The position numbers and the translations under genes were made by a program. Below, one piece after another: positions 1-9,624 of a DNA stretch of 64,000 nucleotides. This stretch comes from Tritrichomonas musculus (taxonomy: Eukaryota > Parabasalia > Tritrichomonadida > Tritrichomonadidae): positions 5,146,001 through 5,210,000 of the forward strand of contig JAPFFF010000012.1 in assembly GCA_039105265.1 (NCBI GenBank), written 5' to 3'. The notes beneath the pieces are model-generated. The model ran no database searches. It worked only from the letters and a program-made list of their open reading frames with translations, and was not told the DNA's origin. The first letter of the stretch is position 1; the number at the start of each line of letters is the position of its first letter.

Positions 1-69
1 TCAATAACCCTCATTAATTTCACAGTTGCAACTGTGAATTTAAGATTTCTGTTTTTTTCTGGTTATTGA
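1..69. repeat. Nested palindrome at window edge
   Basis: TCAATAACC (1-9) is the exact inverse of GGTTATTGA (61-69). Inside lies a perfect 20-bp palindrome, TTCACAGTTGCAACTGTGAA, at 19-38. Together they could fold as a hairpin or be the end of a small inverted-repeat element cut by the window edge. No function is evident. Confidence 0.6.
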
Positions 70-755
70 AATTAATAAAAAGAATTTCACAGTTTAACCT
101 TGCTATAAAATTCTTTTTATTTTTCATTATGAAAATCCCATATATGACATTCCTTTGCTGGAATCTTTGAAATCATTAAGACAAACAATTATTGTTTATT
201 CAACAAGAAAAGCTCCAAAATGACCGGCAAACACAAATGAAAAGTGAAATTGAAAAAGAGAATTCTAAAGATTGAAGCTTTCACATACCAACATCAAGAT
301 GATTAAAATCATTAATTTGAATAAGCTTAATTAAACAATTCTAACTTAAAAAAGCTTTTACATATTAATAGTTAGGCAACTATTAATTTGTTATTTTAAT
401 GAAAAAAACGTAACCTTTTATTTATTCTTTTTCTTGTCGTTGTTTCGTTGGTAATTATTTAAATCATGATAATATGGAAAGAAAAAAGGTCATTATGACA
501 AAGAATAATCTGATTTTGACCTTCATAATCCTTCTTTTTAAAACTTATAGGTTTTAATATTTATTATTCAAAATTATAATAACGGTCATATTTAATGGTT
601 CAATTAAAATGTAATATTTCTATAAATATCAAGAAATTTAATGATTTTTTTTTTAATAATATTATCATTTCAAAATGTATTGTTCTTCTCTCTCATTAAT
701 GAAATTCCTGCCACTTTTGTTAAAATAAATGGCCGACTAAAATTTTTAATTTAAT
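70..755. other. Intergenic, upstream of ankyrin gene
   Basis: AT-rich sequence with no coding-like stretch that I can recognise on either strand. It holds the likely promoter region of the ankyrin gene that starts at 768. A short inverted AAAAAGAATTT/AAATTCTTTTT pair lies near 78-121. Confidence 0.5.
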
Positions 756-760
756 TCACT
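756..760 (+). promoter_or_regulatory. Initiator (Inr) TCACT
   Basis: TCACT fits the trichomonad initiator TCAYW and sits 8 bases before the ATG at 768. In Trichomonas this motif sets transcription start and gives very short 5' leaders. The match and spacing are seen; the function is inferred from the family. Confidence 0.5.
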
Positions 761-767
761 TTAAAAG

Positions 768-2993
768 ATGAGTTTTGAAGAAATCTTAGAAAAATGGAAG
801 GTCATCTATCAAAATATTTTGGAATTTCTTGATATAGAAGATGATTCTGAAGTTCATCTAAATGAATTTAATAATATTCTTAATGATCAATCAATTCGCG
901 AAAGAAAAGAAGATATTAGCACATTTTTACATTTATTAATAAGTATTGCAAACAATCATCATCGATCCCCCAATTTTTTCGTCAAAATCGATCAAATTTT
1001 AAAACTTTTTCAAACCGAAATTCAGCATTTTTATACAAACATTGAAATTTTCACTATTTTCAGGGGCAACAAACGAATTCTTCTCTTTTTAATTGAAGAA
1101 AGAATTCTCACTCTAGATGAATCGATAGTATTTACGATATCAAACGGTTGGTATAAAGCGGCCAATTATCATTTTTATTTTTATCCAGAAATCGAAAACT
1201 TTTTGACAGAAAAAAAGCTTCAAAAAATGTCAAATAAGACCAGTGAAATGAAAGAAGTCAATTCAAATAATTTTGAAGACAATAGAAAAAGTGGTGAAAA
1301 TAGCAATTATATTTGTAAATTGATTCAAGCAGATGAAATTGATGAATTTGTCATTCATGTTAATAAGACGAATTATCCGCTTTCGAATACGATAGAGCAT
1401 TCAATTTTTGAGACCAATTCATACTTATTAAATAAAGAGACGACATTAATTGAATATGCAGCATTTTATGGTTCTATTCAAATTTTCAAATATTTATATT
1501 TGAACAAAGTCGACATTTCACCTCTTCTATGGATTTATTCAATTCATGGCAGAAATGCAGACATCATTCATTTACTCGAAGAATACCAAATCCAACCTTT
1601 TGATTTGACATTCAATCAAATATTGAAAGAATCAATTAAATGTCATCATAATGAAATAGCGCATTATATTCAAAATAATAAATTGACAAAAAAAGAAGGA
1701 TTGTCAATTAGCATTAAATACAGTAATTTGGAATTTTTATCAAAAGAAGAAATCGATGAATTTGGATTTTATTTTGCATGTAAAAATAACGATGTTTTTA
1801 TTGCTGACTACATTTTAAATAATGCATCAATTGATGCTAATGCAATCTTCACTGATGGAAATATCCAGCAAACAGCTCTCTGTGCTGCTGTTAGAGAAAG
1901 AAATAAAGAAATTGTTCATTTTCTATTGTCAATTCCAAAAATTGATGTAAACGTCAAGTCTATTTATATAGTGAATGGACTTGAAGAAGAAAAGAGAAAG
2001 AACTATAAGAAAGATAAAACTCCATTGATAATTGCTGTTTGTGAAAATGATGAAGAAATTGTTGAGTTATTGTTATCAAATCAGGATATTGATGTTAATG
2101 CAACAGTTGATTATTATGATGTTTGCGACTACGCAATGCATCACATTGAAAAGTCAGCATTAAACATTGCAATTGAGAAAGGAAATGTTGAAATTGTTTC
2201 TCTTTTATTGAGCCATCCACAGATTTGTGTTAATCAAATCTGCAGACATAATGATGGAGATTATGGAGTTGATGAAGGACATGATCGATTCATTGAAAAA
2301 ATTCCATTAATTTTGGCAGTTGAAAAAGAAAACATTGAAATCATTTCTCTTTTATTAAATCATCCAAAAATTGATATAAACATAAAATCAAGATATCACG
2401 ATTACCAATATATAAAACATTTCGGATATAGAGGAAATCAATTCAAAGAAAGAACAGCTTTGAGTATTGCAGTTGATAAAAATAATGCTGAAATTGTTCA
2501 GCTTTTATTAAAACATTCAAAAATCAAATTAAATTATCAATTATTGTTTTATAATAGTAATCATAGTGATCAAGATGAAGATGAATACAAAACAGATCAT
2601 TATTTTTACGTAGATGATTATGAAGGCGATATTGCTTGTGAGGCAAAAAAAGAAGAATTGAGAAATTTTCCACATCTTCAACCATATATATTACAATTCA
2701 ATGAAATACAGCCAAAAATGATCTTTTCTAGATCTTTTATTAAAGAAATAAAATCTCCACTGTTCGTTTCAGTTCAAAAGAATAATATGGATATTATTAA
2801 TCTTTTGTTGAATTGCTCAAATATCGATGTAAATTATACATCTGTATTAAAAAGTGTGGAGATTTCAGATGAAATATCTCCTCTACAGGAAGCAGTTAAT
2901 GAAAATAACGAAGAAATTATTCAATTGTTAAAAAAACATAATGCAGTTGAGATAAAAAAGAGGTATCGTGATGAGCTCGATTTAATAATATAA
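768..2993 (+). CDS. DUF3447/ankyrin repeat protein
   Basis: Intact 741-residue frame from an ATG preceded by a TCACT initiator. Residues 1-170 are the helical N-terminus shared with the proteins at 4452-6431 and 20651-22693 (pattern LDIEDD, then a NNHHRS motif, then FETN). Residues about 225-320 are the DUF3447 region, with the signature IKCHHNEIAHYI. From about 330 to 735 come ankyrin-type repeats of the form TALxxAVxxxNxEIVxLLLSxPxIDVN, interrupted by charged loops. No signal peptide or membrane segment is visible, so a cytosolic protein-binding scaffold is likely. This family is hugely expanded in trichomonads and its partners are unknown. Unlike its two relatives in this window it has ankyrin repeats instead of BspA repeats at the C-terminus. 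Confidence 0.88.
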   Translation: MSFEEILEKWKVIYQNILEFLDIEDDSEVHLNEFNNILNDQSIRERKEDISTFLHLLISIANNHHRSPNFFVKIDQILKLFQTEIQHFYTNIEIFTIFRGNKRILLFLIEERILTLDESIVFTISNGWYKAANYHFYFYPEIENFLTEKKLQKMSNKTSEMKEVNSNNFEDNRKSGENSNYICKLIQADEIDEFVIHVNKTNYPLSNTIEHSIFETNSYLLNKETTLIEYAAFYGSIQIFKYLYLNKVDISPLLWIYSIHGRNADIIHLLEEYQIQPFDLTFNQILKESIKCHHNEIAHYIQNNKLTKKEGLSISIKYSNLEFLSKEEIDEFGFYFACKNNDVFIADYILNNASIDANAIFTDGNIQQTALCAAVRERNKEIVHFLLSIPKIDVNVKSIYIVNGLEEEKRKNYKKDKTPLIIAVCENDEEIVELLLSNQDIDVNATVDYYDVCDYAMHHIEKSALNIAIEKGNVEIVSLLLSHPQICVNQICRHNDGDYGVDEGHDRFIEKIPLILAVEKENIEIISLLLNHPKIDINIKSRYHDYQYIKHFGYRGNQFKERTALSIAVDKNNAEIVQLLLKHSKIKLNYQLLFYNSNHSDQDEDEYKTDHYFYVDDYEGDIACEAKKEELRNFPHLQPYILQFNEIQPKMIFSRSFIKEIKSPLFVSVQKNNMDIINLLLNCSNIDVNYTSVLKSVEISDEISPLQEAVNENNEEIIQLLKKHNAVEIKKRYRDELDLII

Positions 2994-3040
2994 GGTAAAT
3001 AAATAAATAAATAAATAAATAAAAAAAAAAAAAAACAATT
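2994..3040. repeat. (AAAT)n and poly-A run
   Basis: Directly after the stop codon of the ankyrin gene, TAAGGTAAA is followed by about seven AAAT units and an A-tract of about 14. The TAAA motifs could also serve as trichomonad-style polyadenylation signals, which often overlap or adjoin the stop codon. Confidence 0.6.
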
Positions 3041-3386
3041 TGCAATAATTCATTTATTTTATTGGCATTACTGTTTCTGAATTTTTCATAATTGATCAAA
3101 TATTATCAAATATTGTATCTAGGCATCTTTATAACTGAGAAAAATAATAAGAAATAAAATATTTAGATACTTATATAGTTACAATAATATATTATAGATA
3201 TTCTCCTCAGTATTGCTGCCTTTTTATAACCTAAAAGTCAGCTAAATTACACTAAATGGAAACTCAGGAAAGCAAAGTTATTGCAGTATTAATAAATAAG
3301 ACATAAAGTTATATTTATATCATTATACTTTATAATAAAATAAACTTTTTGAAGCGATTAGTACATATGTACAAAATCCTACAAAA

Positions 3387-3600
3387 TACCGACAAACAAT
3401 AACTAAAAAATACAAAGGCGATCTTCCAGAGTCAATAGATTGGCGGGAAAAAAATATAGTTAATGAAATTAGAGATCAATGATTGTGTGGTTCATGCTGG
3501 GCTTTTGGAACAATCCAAGCTAGCGAATCATCCTTTCTTGTTCGGAACAAAACCTTGCAAATATTTTTTCTCTTGCTTCTTCACAAGCATTATTAATAAT
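3387..3600 (+). pseudogene. Papain-like (C1A) cysteine protease relic
   Basis: One frame reads KKYKGDLPESIDWREKN, then IVNEIRDQ, a TGA, and LCGSCWAFGTIQASES. This is the mature N-terminus of a cathepsin L-type protease: the LPESIDWR start, DQ...CGSCWAF with the catalytic cysteine, and the Gln of the oxyanion hole. The stop replaces the glycine expected after Gln. No upstream propeptide and no His/Asn half follow, so this is a fragment of a much longer gene. Trichomonads carry many C1A proteases, so it is probably a host duplicate that decayed. The ORF starting at 3463 is a different frame through the same relic and is not a gene. Confidence 0.7.
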
Positions 3601-4006
3601 GAGAATAAAGATTTCATTATTAGTCATACACAATTCATTTTTAGTTGAAATATTTAGATAATCAATTGAAACTTTTTTATCAATGAAAAATTGACAAATA
3701 TCAATTGATTAAATTCATCTCGTAATTTTTCTGGATTTCTTTGACAAAAATCGTCAATATATGAATTTGCACTCCTTAATAAATCAATATTGAATTGACT
3801 TGATCCATTTTTAGTGTAAAGAGTAAAGGTTTTCGGTATTAATTTAAAATTTATCGATTGATATGATAATCTAAGCAGAGTACAATTATTATTATTTTGA
3901 TCATTTGATTTTGGTTCCTTTTTGTGGTAGATTCGATGAAACGCATGTACTGTTTATTTTGAAATATATCTAAAGATGAAGGCTGGTTGCTTTGTGAATT
4001 TCCCAT
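3590..4006 (-). pseudogene. Decayed gene relic, possibly BTB-like
   Basis: On the minus strand an ATG at 4006 opens MGNSQSNQPSSLDIFQNKQ. After a frame change the reading continues as LRLSYQSINFKLIPKTFTLY, then FNIDLLRSANSYIDDFC and further coding-like sequence to about 3590. The pattern 'IPxTFTLYxKNGSSxFNIDLLRSxNSYIDDF' resembles the degenerate BTB-type N-termini of trichomonad proteins, compare the start of the gene at 26611. Several frame changes show it is dead. The family call is tentative; the coding character is the stronger claim. Confidence 0.4.
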
Positions 4007-4451
4007 ATTAAAATTTTTTTTTGGTTTTCCGACTTTTTGAATTCTTTTTTGACTACCTTAATTCAAAATTGTAAAACTTTGAATTTTGTATGAAAAAATG
4101 TAATAAAACTATCCAATATGATAGCGAATGAATGAATTCCATCAAATAAGAACATAAACTCACAAATATCTTTTAATAAAAATTTACAATGAAAATTATT
4201 TTAATTTAAAAAAGCTATGAACTTCTTGAATATCAATAAAAACAACCGAAAAAGATAAATTTTATTGACCATTTTGAAGCTTGAATTATTTTATTTACCT
4301 ATTACCAAGAAGGAATCTTGGTTTGCTTGCTATTTCAAACAGTGTTTGGCAACTGAAAAACAATGTTGCAGAATGAAGAAAAAGAATCTCTACAAGACAA
4401 AAGCTTCACATTTTTCCTTTCTCGACCATTTTTTCTCTTGTTTTTATTTAT
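4007..4451. other. Intergenic
   Basis: AT-rich spacer between the minus-strand relic and the 3' end of the DUF3447-BspA gene. The small open stretch 4265-4459 has no recognisable domain and I do not support it as a gene. Confidence 0.4.
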
Positions 4452-6431
4452 TTATTTGATTCTTGAAATATCAACCTGAAGAGGGAAAGCAAATATTCCA
4501 ATTGACTTTACTGAAGAAGGAATTGCGATTTTTGTCAATGATTTGCACTTGCTGAAAGCACAATCGCCAATAGAAGTTACTGAAGAAGGAATTGAAACTT
4601 GCATCAAAGAGGAACATTTACTGAAAGATCCTTCACTGATTAAAACTAGCGAAGAAGGAATTTTTATGTGTGACAAAGATCTACATTCACTGAATGCATA
4701 AATACCAATATAACTCACAGAAGAAGGAATGTTAATATCATTCAAAGCAGAGCATTCATTGAATGCAAAATTACCAATTGACGTCAATGCAGAAAGAATT
4801 TTTACTTTAGTCAATGAAGAGCATTGTTCAAAGGCATTATCACAAATTGCAACTACAGAAGAAGGAATCGTAATCTCTTTTAAAGATCTACAACTATTGA
4901 AAGCATATTCTGCAATTTCAGTAATATTGCAAGGTAATGTTATTTGTTTCAGTGATGAGCATCCATAAAAAGCATACCTTCCAATTGATGTTACTGATGA
5001 AGGAATATTTATTTCTGACAAAGAATAGCAATTGTAAAAAGCAAATTCTTCTATTATCAATAAAGATTGAAAATTGATTTTTCTCAACGATGAGCATTGC
5101 CTAAAAGCAGAAGCTCCAATTGAAATCAAAGAAGAAGGAATTGTTATCCTTTCTAGTGAATTGCATCCATTAAAAGCTCCTGATTCAATTTTCTTTATAG
5201 ATTTTGGAATTGCGATTTCAGTTAACTTCTTACATCCATTAAAGCAATCAATGCCAATTTGTATTTCTTCAAGTGACAATAATAAATTCAAAATATCTTT
5301 GTTGTTTCTTTCTGCTGCCAAGTAAAGTGGTGTTATTTTATTATTTATTATCTCATTAACATCAACTTTTTTTGAGCTTAAATAATACTCAGCAATATTA
5401 TAATAATCGTATTGGCATGCATAATAAAAAATTAATTTATTATTGGCATTGCTTGGGAAAAATGAATAATTATGATAATGAAAACCATAAGAATAAACAT
5501 TTTCATTAAAATTGTTTTCATCTTCTTCATTAATAAAATTTTTAAGAATGTAATTTGCAACTTCATTATGATGACATTTGATCGATTCTTTTAGACATTC
5601 TTTATAGGTTGGATCTTTTGGTTCTAATTTATTATTTTCTAGAAATCCAAGAATTTCAGGATTTGCACTGTGAATTGCATAAATCCACAAACTTGGATCT
5701 TTTTCTTTTTGATTGAAATACAAATATTTGAATATTTGAAGTGATCCAAAAAATGCTGAATATTGTATTAATGTTGGCGGTTTTTTAAGTAAAAGCAAAT
5801 TTGTTTCAAATATCGACATTTTTATTGTTGTTTCAAGTGGCAAATTTTTTTTATATATTAAAATAATGAATTCTTCAATCAAATCTTTCCTAATCACTTC
5901 ACATATATATTCATCATTTTCACCAATTAACCGTTTTTCTTCATAATCATCTCCAAAATCATCAAATGAAATACACTTAATAGTATCTGCATCAAGAAAT
6001 GGTTTAATTTCATTATAAAAATATTGAATGGAAAATTGATCGTTATATTTGTCATTGGCAATTTTTTTAGCAATTGATTTATCTAATGTAATGATTTCTT
6101 CTTTGATTAGAAACAAAAGAATTATTTTTTGATTTTTCAAAAATTCAAAGATTTCTGAATTTGAAAAGGTTTGTTTGATTTCTTTTATAAATTTTAGAAA
6201 TATTTTTTTGATTTTGTTTAGAAAGTTTTTATTACGATAGTGATTTTTCGCAATGTTGGAAAGGAGGCAAATCACCAATTTGAAATTATTGCGATCCTTA
6301 AAAAAATCTTTAATTTGTATTTTTTTAATTATGTTTTCAAATAATTCTTCTTCATAATCTTCTTTTTCAATATATTCAATTATTTGGCTTTGGATGCTTT
6401 TCATTTCCTCAAAGTATTCTTCAATGTTCAT
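4452..6431 (-). CDS. DUF3447 protein with C-terminal BspA-like LRRs
   Basis: Intact 659-residue frame from ATG at 6431. Residues 1-390 match the DUF3447/ankyrin N-terminus of the gene at 768: IEKEDYEEE, NHYRNKNF, FETN, the IKCHHNEVANYIL signature, then one ankyrin unit TPLYLAAERNNKDILNLLLS. From about 400 to the end come about eleven BspA-type LRR_5 units of 23 residues with the pattern EITIPSSVTSIGxxAFxxCSSL. The fusion replaces the ankyrin tail with LRRs. Here the LRR units have diverged from each other, unlike the homogenised arrays at 9.6-18.2 kb, so this array is older. No signal peptide or transmembrane anchor is visible, so an intracellular location is more likely than the surface location proposed for some BspA proteins. 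Confidence 0.87.
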   Translation of the reverse strand: MNIEEYFEEMKSIQSQIIEYIEKEDYEEELFENIIKKIQIKDFFKDRNNFKLVICLLSNIAKNHYRNKNFLNKIKKIFLKFIKEIKQTFSNSEIFEFLKNQKIILLFLIKEEIITLDKSIAKKIANDKYNDQFSIQYFYNEIKPFLDADTIKCISFDDFGDDYEEKRLIGENDEYICEVIRKDLIEEFIILIYKKNLPLETTIKMSIFETNLLLLKKPPTLIQYSAFFGSLQIFKYLYFNQKEKDPSLWIYAIHSANPEILGFLENNKLEPKDPTYKECLKESIKCHHNEVANYILKNFINEEDENNFNENVYSYGFHYHNYSFFPSNANNKLIFYYACQYDYYNIAEYYLSSKKVDVNEIINNKITPLYLAAERNNKDILNLLLSLEEIQIGIDCFNGCKKLTEIAIPKSIKKIESGAFNGCNSLERITIPSSLISIGASAFRQCSSLRKINFQSLLIIEEFAFYNCYSLSEINIPSSVTSIGRYAFYGCSSLKQITLPCNITEIAEYAFNSCRSLKEITIPSSVVAICDNAFEQCSSLTKVKILSALTSIGNFAFNECSALNDINIPSSVSYIGIYAFSECRSLSHIKIPSSLVLISEGSFSKCSSLMQVSIPSSVTSIGDCAFSKCKSLTKIAIPSSVKSIGIFAFPLQVDISRIK

Positions 6432-6884
6432 TTCTGTAGATCAAAATTTTTTAAAAAATCTGCCCAATGAATAAACTTTTGAAAACATATCGTTTTTTTA
6501 TTCAATTTATATATGAAAACATTTAAATTCATCATGAAAACCAAAAAGAATTAAAGAAATATTTCATCACTATTACAAAATTCAAAGATTTACTTTTCAT
6601 TAAGGGCAAAGTTGGTTCTTGAACTTTTTCAATAAATAGACTATTCAAAATGTAGAAAACCCAATAAAAAGACACTTTTTTTTAATGTTAAAAATGCACC
6701 ATACTTTTATGAACTATATTTAGAGTTGATAAAGAAAAGTTTATCATATAGTGAAAATAAAAAACCAATTTTTAAAGTATATAAAATTTTTATGAGATTA
6801 AAAGAGCAAACATGGGTATTAGCTTTTGAATTTAGTCAAAATTTGAATATTTTTTTTTAAAATTTCATTTTTAGTTATTATCCA
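6432..6884. other. Intergenic with flank shared with 9.27-9.51 kb
   Basis: No gene. From about 6718 onward the sequence matches the 9266-9512 region at both ends (TATTTAGAG..GATAAAGAAA..ATCATATAGTGAAAA at the start, TTTCATTTTTAGTTATTATCCATTGA at the end). The middle differs and includes a 22-bp piece (6789-6810) that is inverted at 9400-9421. Confidence 0.55.
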
Positions 6885-7319
6885 TTGAGAGAAATCACAA
6901 TTCCCTCTTCTTTAACTGAAATTGGAAGATCTGCTTTCAGTGGATGTTCATCATTGACAGAAATTACTATTCATACTTTTGCAATGGGAAATATATATAA
7001 AATAGTTGAAAAATGCCCATCAATAACCCATGCAATTATTTCTTCATCAGTAACTAAAATTGGAAATTCTGCTTTCAGTGGATGTTCATCATTGACAGAA
7101 ATCACAATTCCTTCTTCTGTTACTAAAATTGGAAATTCTGCTTTCGAAGGATGTTCATCTTTGACTCAAATCACAATTCCTTCTTCTGTAACTGAAATCG
7201 GAAGATCTGCTTTCAAAGAATGTTCATCACTTACGCAAATCATGATTCCTTCATCATTAACAAACATTTTCAAAGATGTTTTTATAAAATGTCCGAACGC
7301 TAAAGTTTGTAAATTTTAA
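6885..7319 (+). CDS. BspA-like LRR fragment without a start codon
   Basis: About 144 codons are open, but the first codon of the frame is TTG and an in-frame stop lies just upstream (6858). The only ATG is internal (MGNIYK). It encodes about six 23-residue LRR_5 units and ends IFKDVFIKCPNAKVCKF, almost the same tail as the array ending at 18163. The 3' flank (7320-7500) is also shared with the flank after 18163. It is either a 5'-truncated pseudogene or a silent repeat cassette. An intron-bearing 5' exon is possible, but I see no GTAYGT donor or trichomonad-type acceptor nearby. Confidence 0.5.
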   Translation: MREITIPSSLTEIGRSAFSGCSSLTEITIHTFAMGNIYKIVEKCPSITHAIISSSVTKIGNSAFSGCSSLTEITIPSSVTKIGNSAFEGCSSLTQITIPSSVTEIGRSAFKECSSLTQIMIPSSLTNIFKDVFIKCPNAKVCKF

Positions 7320-7500
7320 GACACTTGATGATAATCAATTTATAATGTGCATTTTTTTAATCTAAATATTTTGATTTAAAATGGCTAGCCACATCTGATA
7401 TGTTTGATTCGCGCATTATTAAAATATTTGGTAGGATGAAAAAAAGATGATTGCTTTAATGTTTAATGCAATTATATCAACTTTTCGATTTTCCAACGTA
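7320..7500 (+). repeat. Shared 3' flank of BspA cassettes (copy 1)
   Basis: The sequence after the stop (CACTTGATGATAATCAATTT, TTTGATTCG, AAAATATTTGGTxGGATGAA, GTTTAATGCAATTATATCA, TTTCCAACGTA) is repeated with modest divergence after the BspA array ending at 18163. The duplication therefore included non-coding DNA and was not only exchange between repeats. Confidence 0.7.
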
Positions 7501-7538
7501 TTTAGTGAAATTATTAATATCATATTTAAGCATATCTT

Positions 7539-7960
7539 TTATCTTATCGCGTTATTTACAATATAAAAGTTTGCCCATTCTTGTTGGAAAATCGAAAAGT
7601 TTGCCCATTCTTGTTGTAATTTAGTTTCGACAAAGTTCCAAATATTTAATGAATTGATTCCAATGTTTTCGAACTCTTTTTGCAGTAAAGAATTCTTTGT
7701 AAATTGATTTTTAATTTGTTTGAGTTTTGTAAAGAAAACTAATAAGGCTTTGAAAAGTTTGATTTCTTGTGCACAATGAAACATTCATTTTTGAGAAAGA
7801 GATTTAATTTCATCAGATCTTTTTTGATACAGACTTTTAATAAATGATTTATTGATATCTTCTAATAATTTAACAATATAAGGATCTTCTAATGAAGGAA
7901 TAATTTCAGATGTTCCAGGTTGTCCTTGTTTTCCAGCCCTTCCTTATCCTCTGATTAAAC
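7539..7960 (-). pseudogene. SecA-like helicase C-terminal relic
   Basis: Minus-strand reading gives LIRG, TAA, then GRAGKQGQPGTSEIIPSLED, PYIVKLLEDINKSFI, a TGA, and MFHCAQEIKLFKALLVF to the stop at 7539. RGxxGRxGxPGxSxxxxSLED is the helicase motif VI region of SecA-type ATPases, where SecA reads RGRSGRQGDxGxSxFxLSLED. Trichomonad genomes are known to carry SecA-DEAD-like proteins of unclear role. Two in-frame stops show decay. The intact 81-codon stretch beginning at 7784 is only the tail of this relic. Confidence 0.5.
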
Positions 7961-8815
7961 ATTAATTTCATTAATGAAATCTTGTATTATAAAAATTCGT
8001 TCTTCATTTTGATTTTTAATCAGCACACTTATAATCAATTTTTCTCTGAGATTAACAGATGTATAAAAGTTAATAAATATATTCATATAAGTTGACTAAT
8101 TATATATATATATATATATTTGACAATCCCCTATCACATTATGAGATGCTACGATTTTCTTTGGAAACCCTATATTATTTATCATAATTTAAATAAATTA
8201 ATTATAACTTTCAGTAAAATATATCCTGAAAAAGGCCACTGTTGACAACTTTTTCTGGCATCTATGTTTTGATTTTTGGTTAATACAGCTGTTTCGGAAA
8301 TAGATTAGAATTTTTTGGAAATAAAATAGTAACCGTTTTATTTTTTTGGAAATTAAATATTTTTTTTTGGAAATAAAATTGGAACGATCATTTTATATTC
8401 AATTTTATCATACTTAAAAACAGAATTAAAAGATAGATTAAAGAAATTTTATGGCGTTTTACACATTATTATGTTAATATATACGCGAGTTTTGTTTTTA
8501 ACTGTTCAATATGAAACATAGAGTATGTTATTGTGTTTTTAATAAGATATTACAAAAATACTGTTTTCATCCCAAATTACTCAATAAAATCTTCAATTTA
8601 TTGACAATTATGCATTTTTTATGATTTTTAATATGAAAATTGATGATAATGTATATTTTGAAAAAACTCTTGCATTAACGAAAAAATCACTTTATTTATG
8701 ATTATTAGTGATTATTATATCGAATTTGAAAAGAAATTTTCTTTTTGTTTTATCCAGGATATAATTTAAAAAAGATATTATGTAATCGGTGAAATATCAA
8801 TTATAAAGTATCTTT
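7961..8815. other. Intergenic, low complexity
   Basis: No gene seen. It contains a (TA)n run near 8101-8121 and about three diverged copies of a TTTTTTGGAAATAAAAT-like unit at 8308-8385. Confidence 0.45.
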
Positions 8816-9163
8816 TTAATAACATCTGTCAAAATATATTAAATTGGCAAAAGACTGTTTAGATGTAATTAATATTTGCTTCTGATTTAAATGTTTTTCA
8901 TCAACAAAAAAACAAGATAAAAATAATGCTTTTCCAGCTTTTGATCCAAGATAATCAACAATCACACCACCAGCCATTCCACCAACAAACATTCAAATTA
9001 TACCTCCTATACTTCCAATTGCATAACCAAAATAACTTCCTGCATAACTTGCAATAACGGCACTTGTCTTCAAGAGTGAACCATTTGTATCTCCTGAAAT
9101 GAGACTGGATGATATATTATAAATGTCAAATCCAACCCATATTCCATTTAAGATATGACCAGC
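8816..9163 (-). pseudogene. Glycine-zipper protein relic
   Basis: One minus-strand frame reads AGHILNGIWVGFDIYNISS, then GDTNGSLLKTSAVIASYAGS, YFGYAIGSIGGII, a TGA, MFVGGMAGGVIVDYLGSKAG and on to a stop at 8816. Small-residue periodicity (AGSYxGYAIGSIGG...GGMAGGVIxDxLGxxAG) is typical of glycine-zipper segments that pack in or across membranes. It lies 0.9 kb upstream, on the same strand, of the SecA-like relic, so both could be remains of one gene. A frame change at the 5' edge and the internal stop show it is broken. Confidence 0.45.
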
Positions 9164-9265
9164 TCATATTTTTATTGTTTTTTTGGCTTAATGCCATATA
9201 TGGCGCATTTCCTTGTTTAGTCTCAATTTTATTTGGTGCATTTCTTGGCTTAATAAGTGCTAAAA

Positions 9266-9512
9266 ATATTTAGAGCAGATAAAGAAACGATTATCATATA
9301 GTGAAAAGAAAGAAATTCAACTTTTAGAAAGAGAGAATAACAAACAAATTTTTCAAGTTTTTTTAAATTTTTTATACTATCTTTTCCTTAGCATTTATAT
9401 TTGCTCTTTTAATCTCATAAATAGGTGTTAGTTTGTGAATTTAGTTTATAAATAGAAAAGTCATTATTTTAATATTTTTTTTTTAAATTTCATTTTTAGT
9501 TATTATCCATTG
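9266..9512. repeat. Degenerate copy of BspA cassette 5' flank
   Basis: Matches 6718-6887 at both ends. It carries the inverted orientation of the 22-bp segment TTTGCTC..CATAAA (9400-9421 against 6789-6810). No LRR sequence follows: after TTATTATCCATTGA the copy runs into unrelated DNA. Confidence 0.55.
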
Positions 9513-9624
9513 AATAATATAAAAGTCACGAATTTTTTTTCACTACATATACAAAGGTAACTGTTGTCTGATTCAAAAAGATTTAATATGGACAATTAAA
9601 TTATAACATATGCTACTAACAAAA

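Noticed and set aside
6858-6887. Possible 3' splice site (TTTCATTTTTAG) before the start-less BspA fragment
   Set aside because: Trichomonad introns need a GTAYGT donor and an extended branch-acceptor motif; neither is visible upstream. The same string is also present in the 9.5-kb flank copy without a gene.
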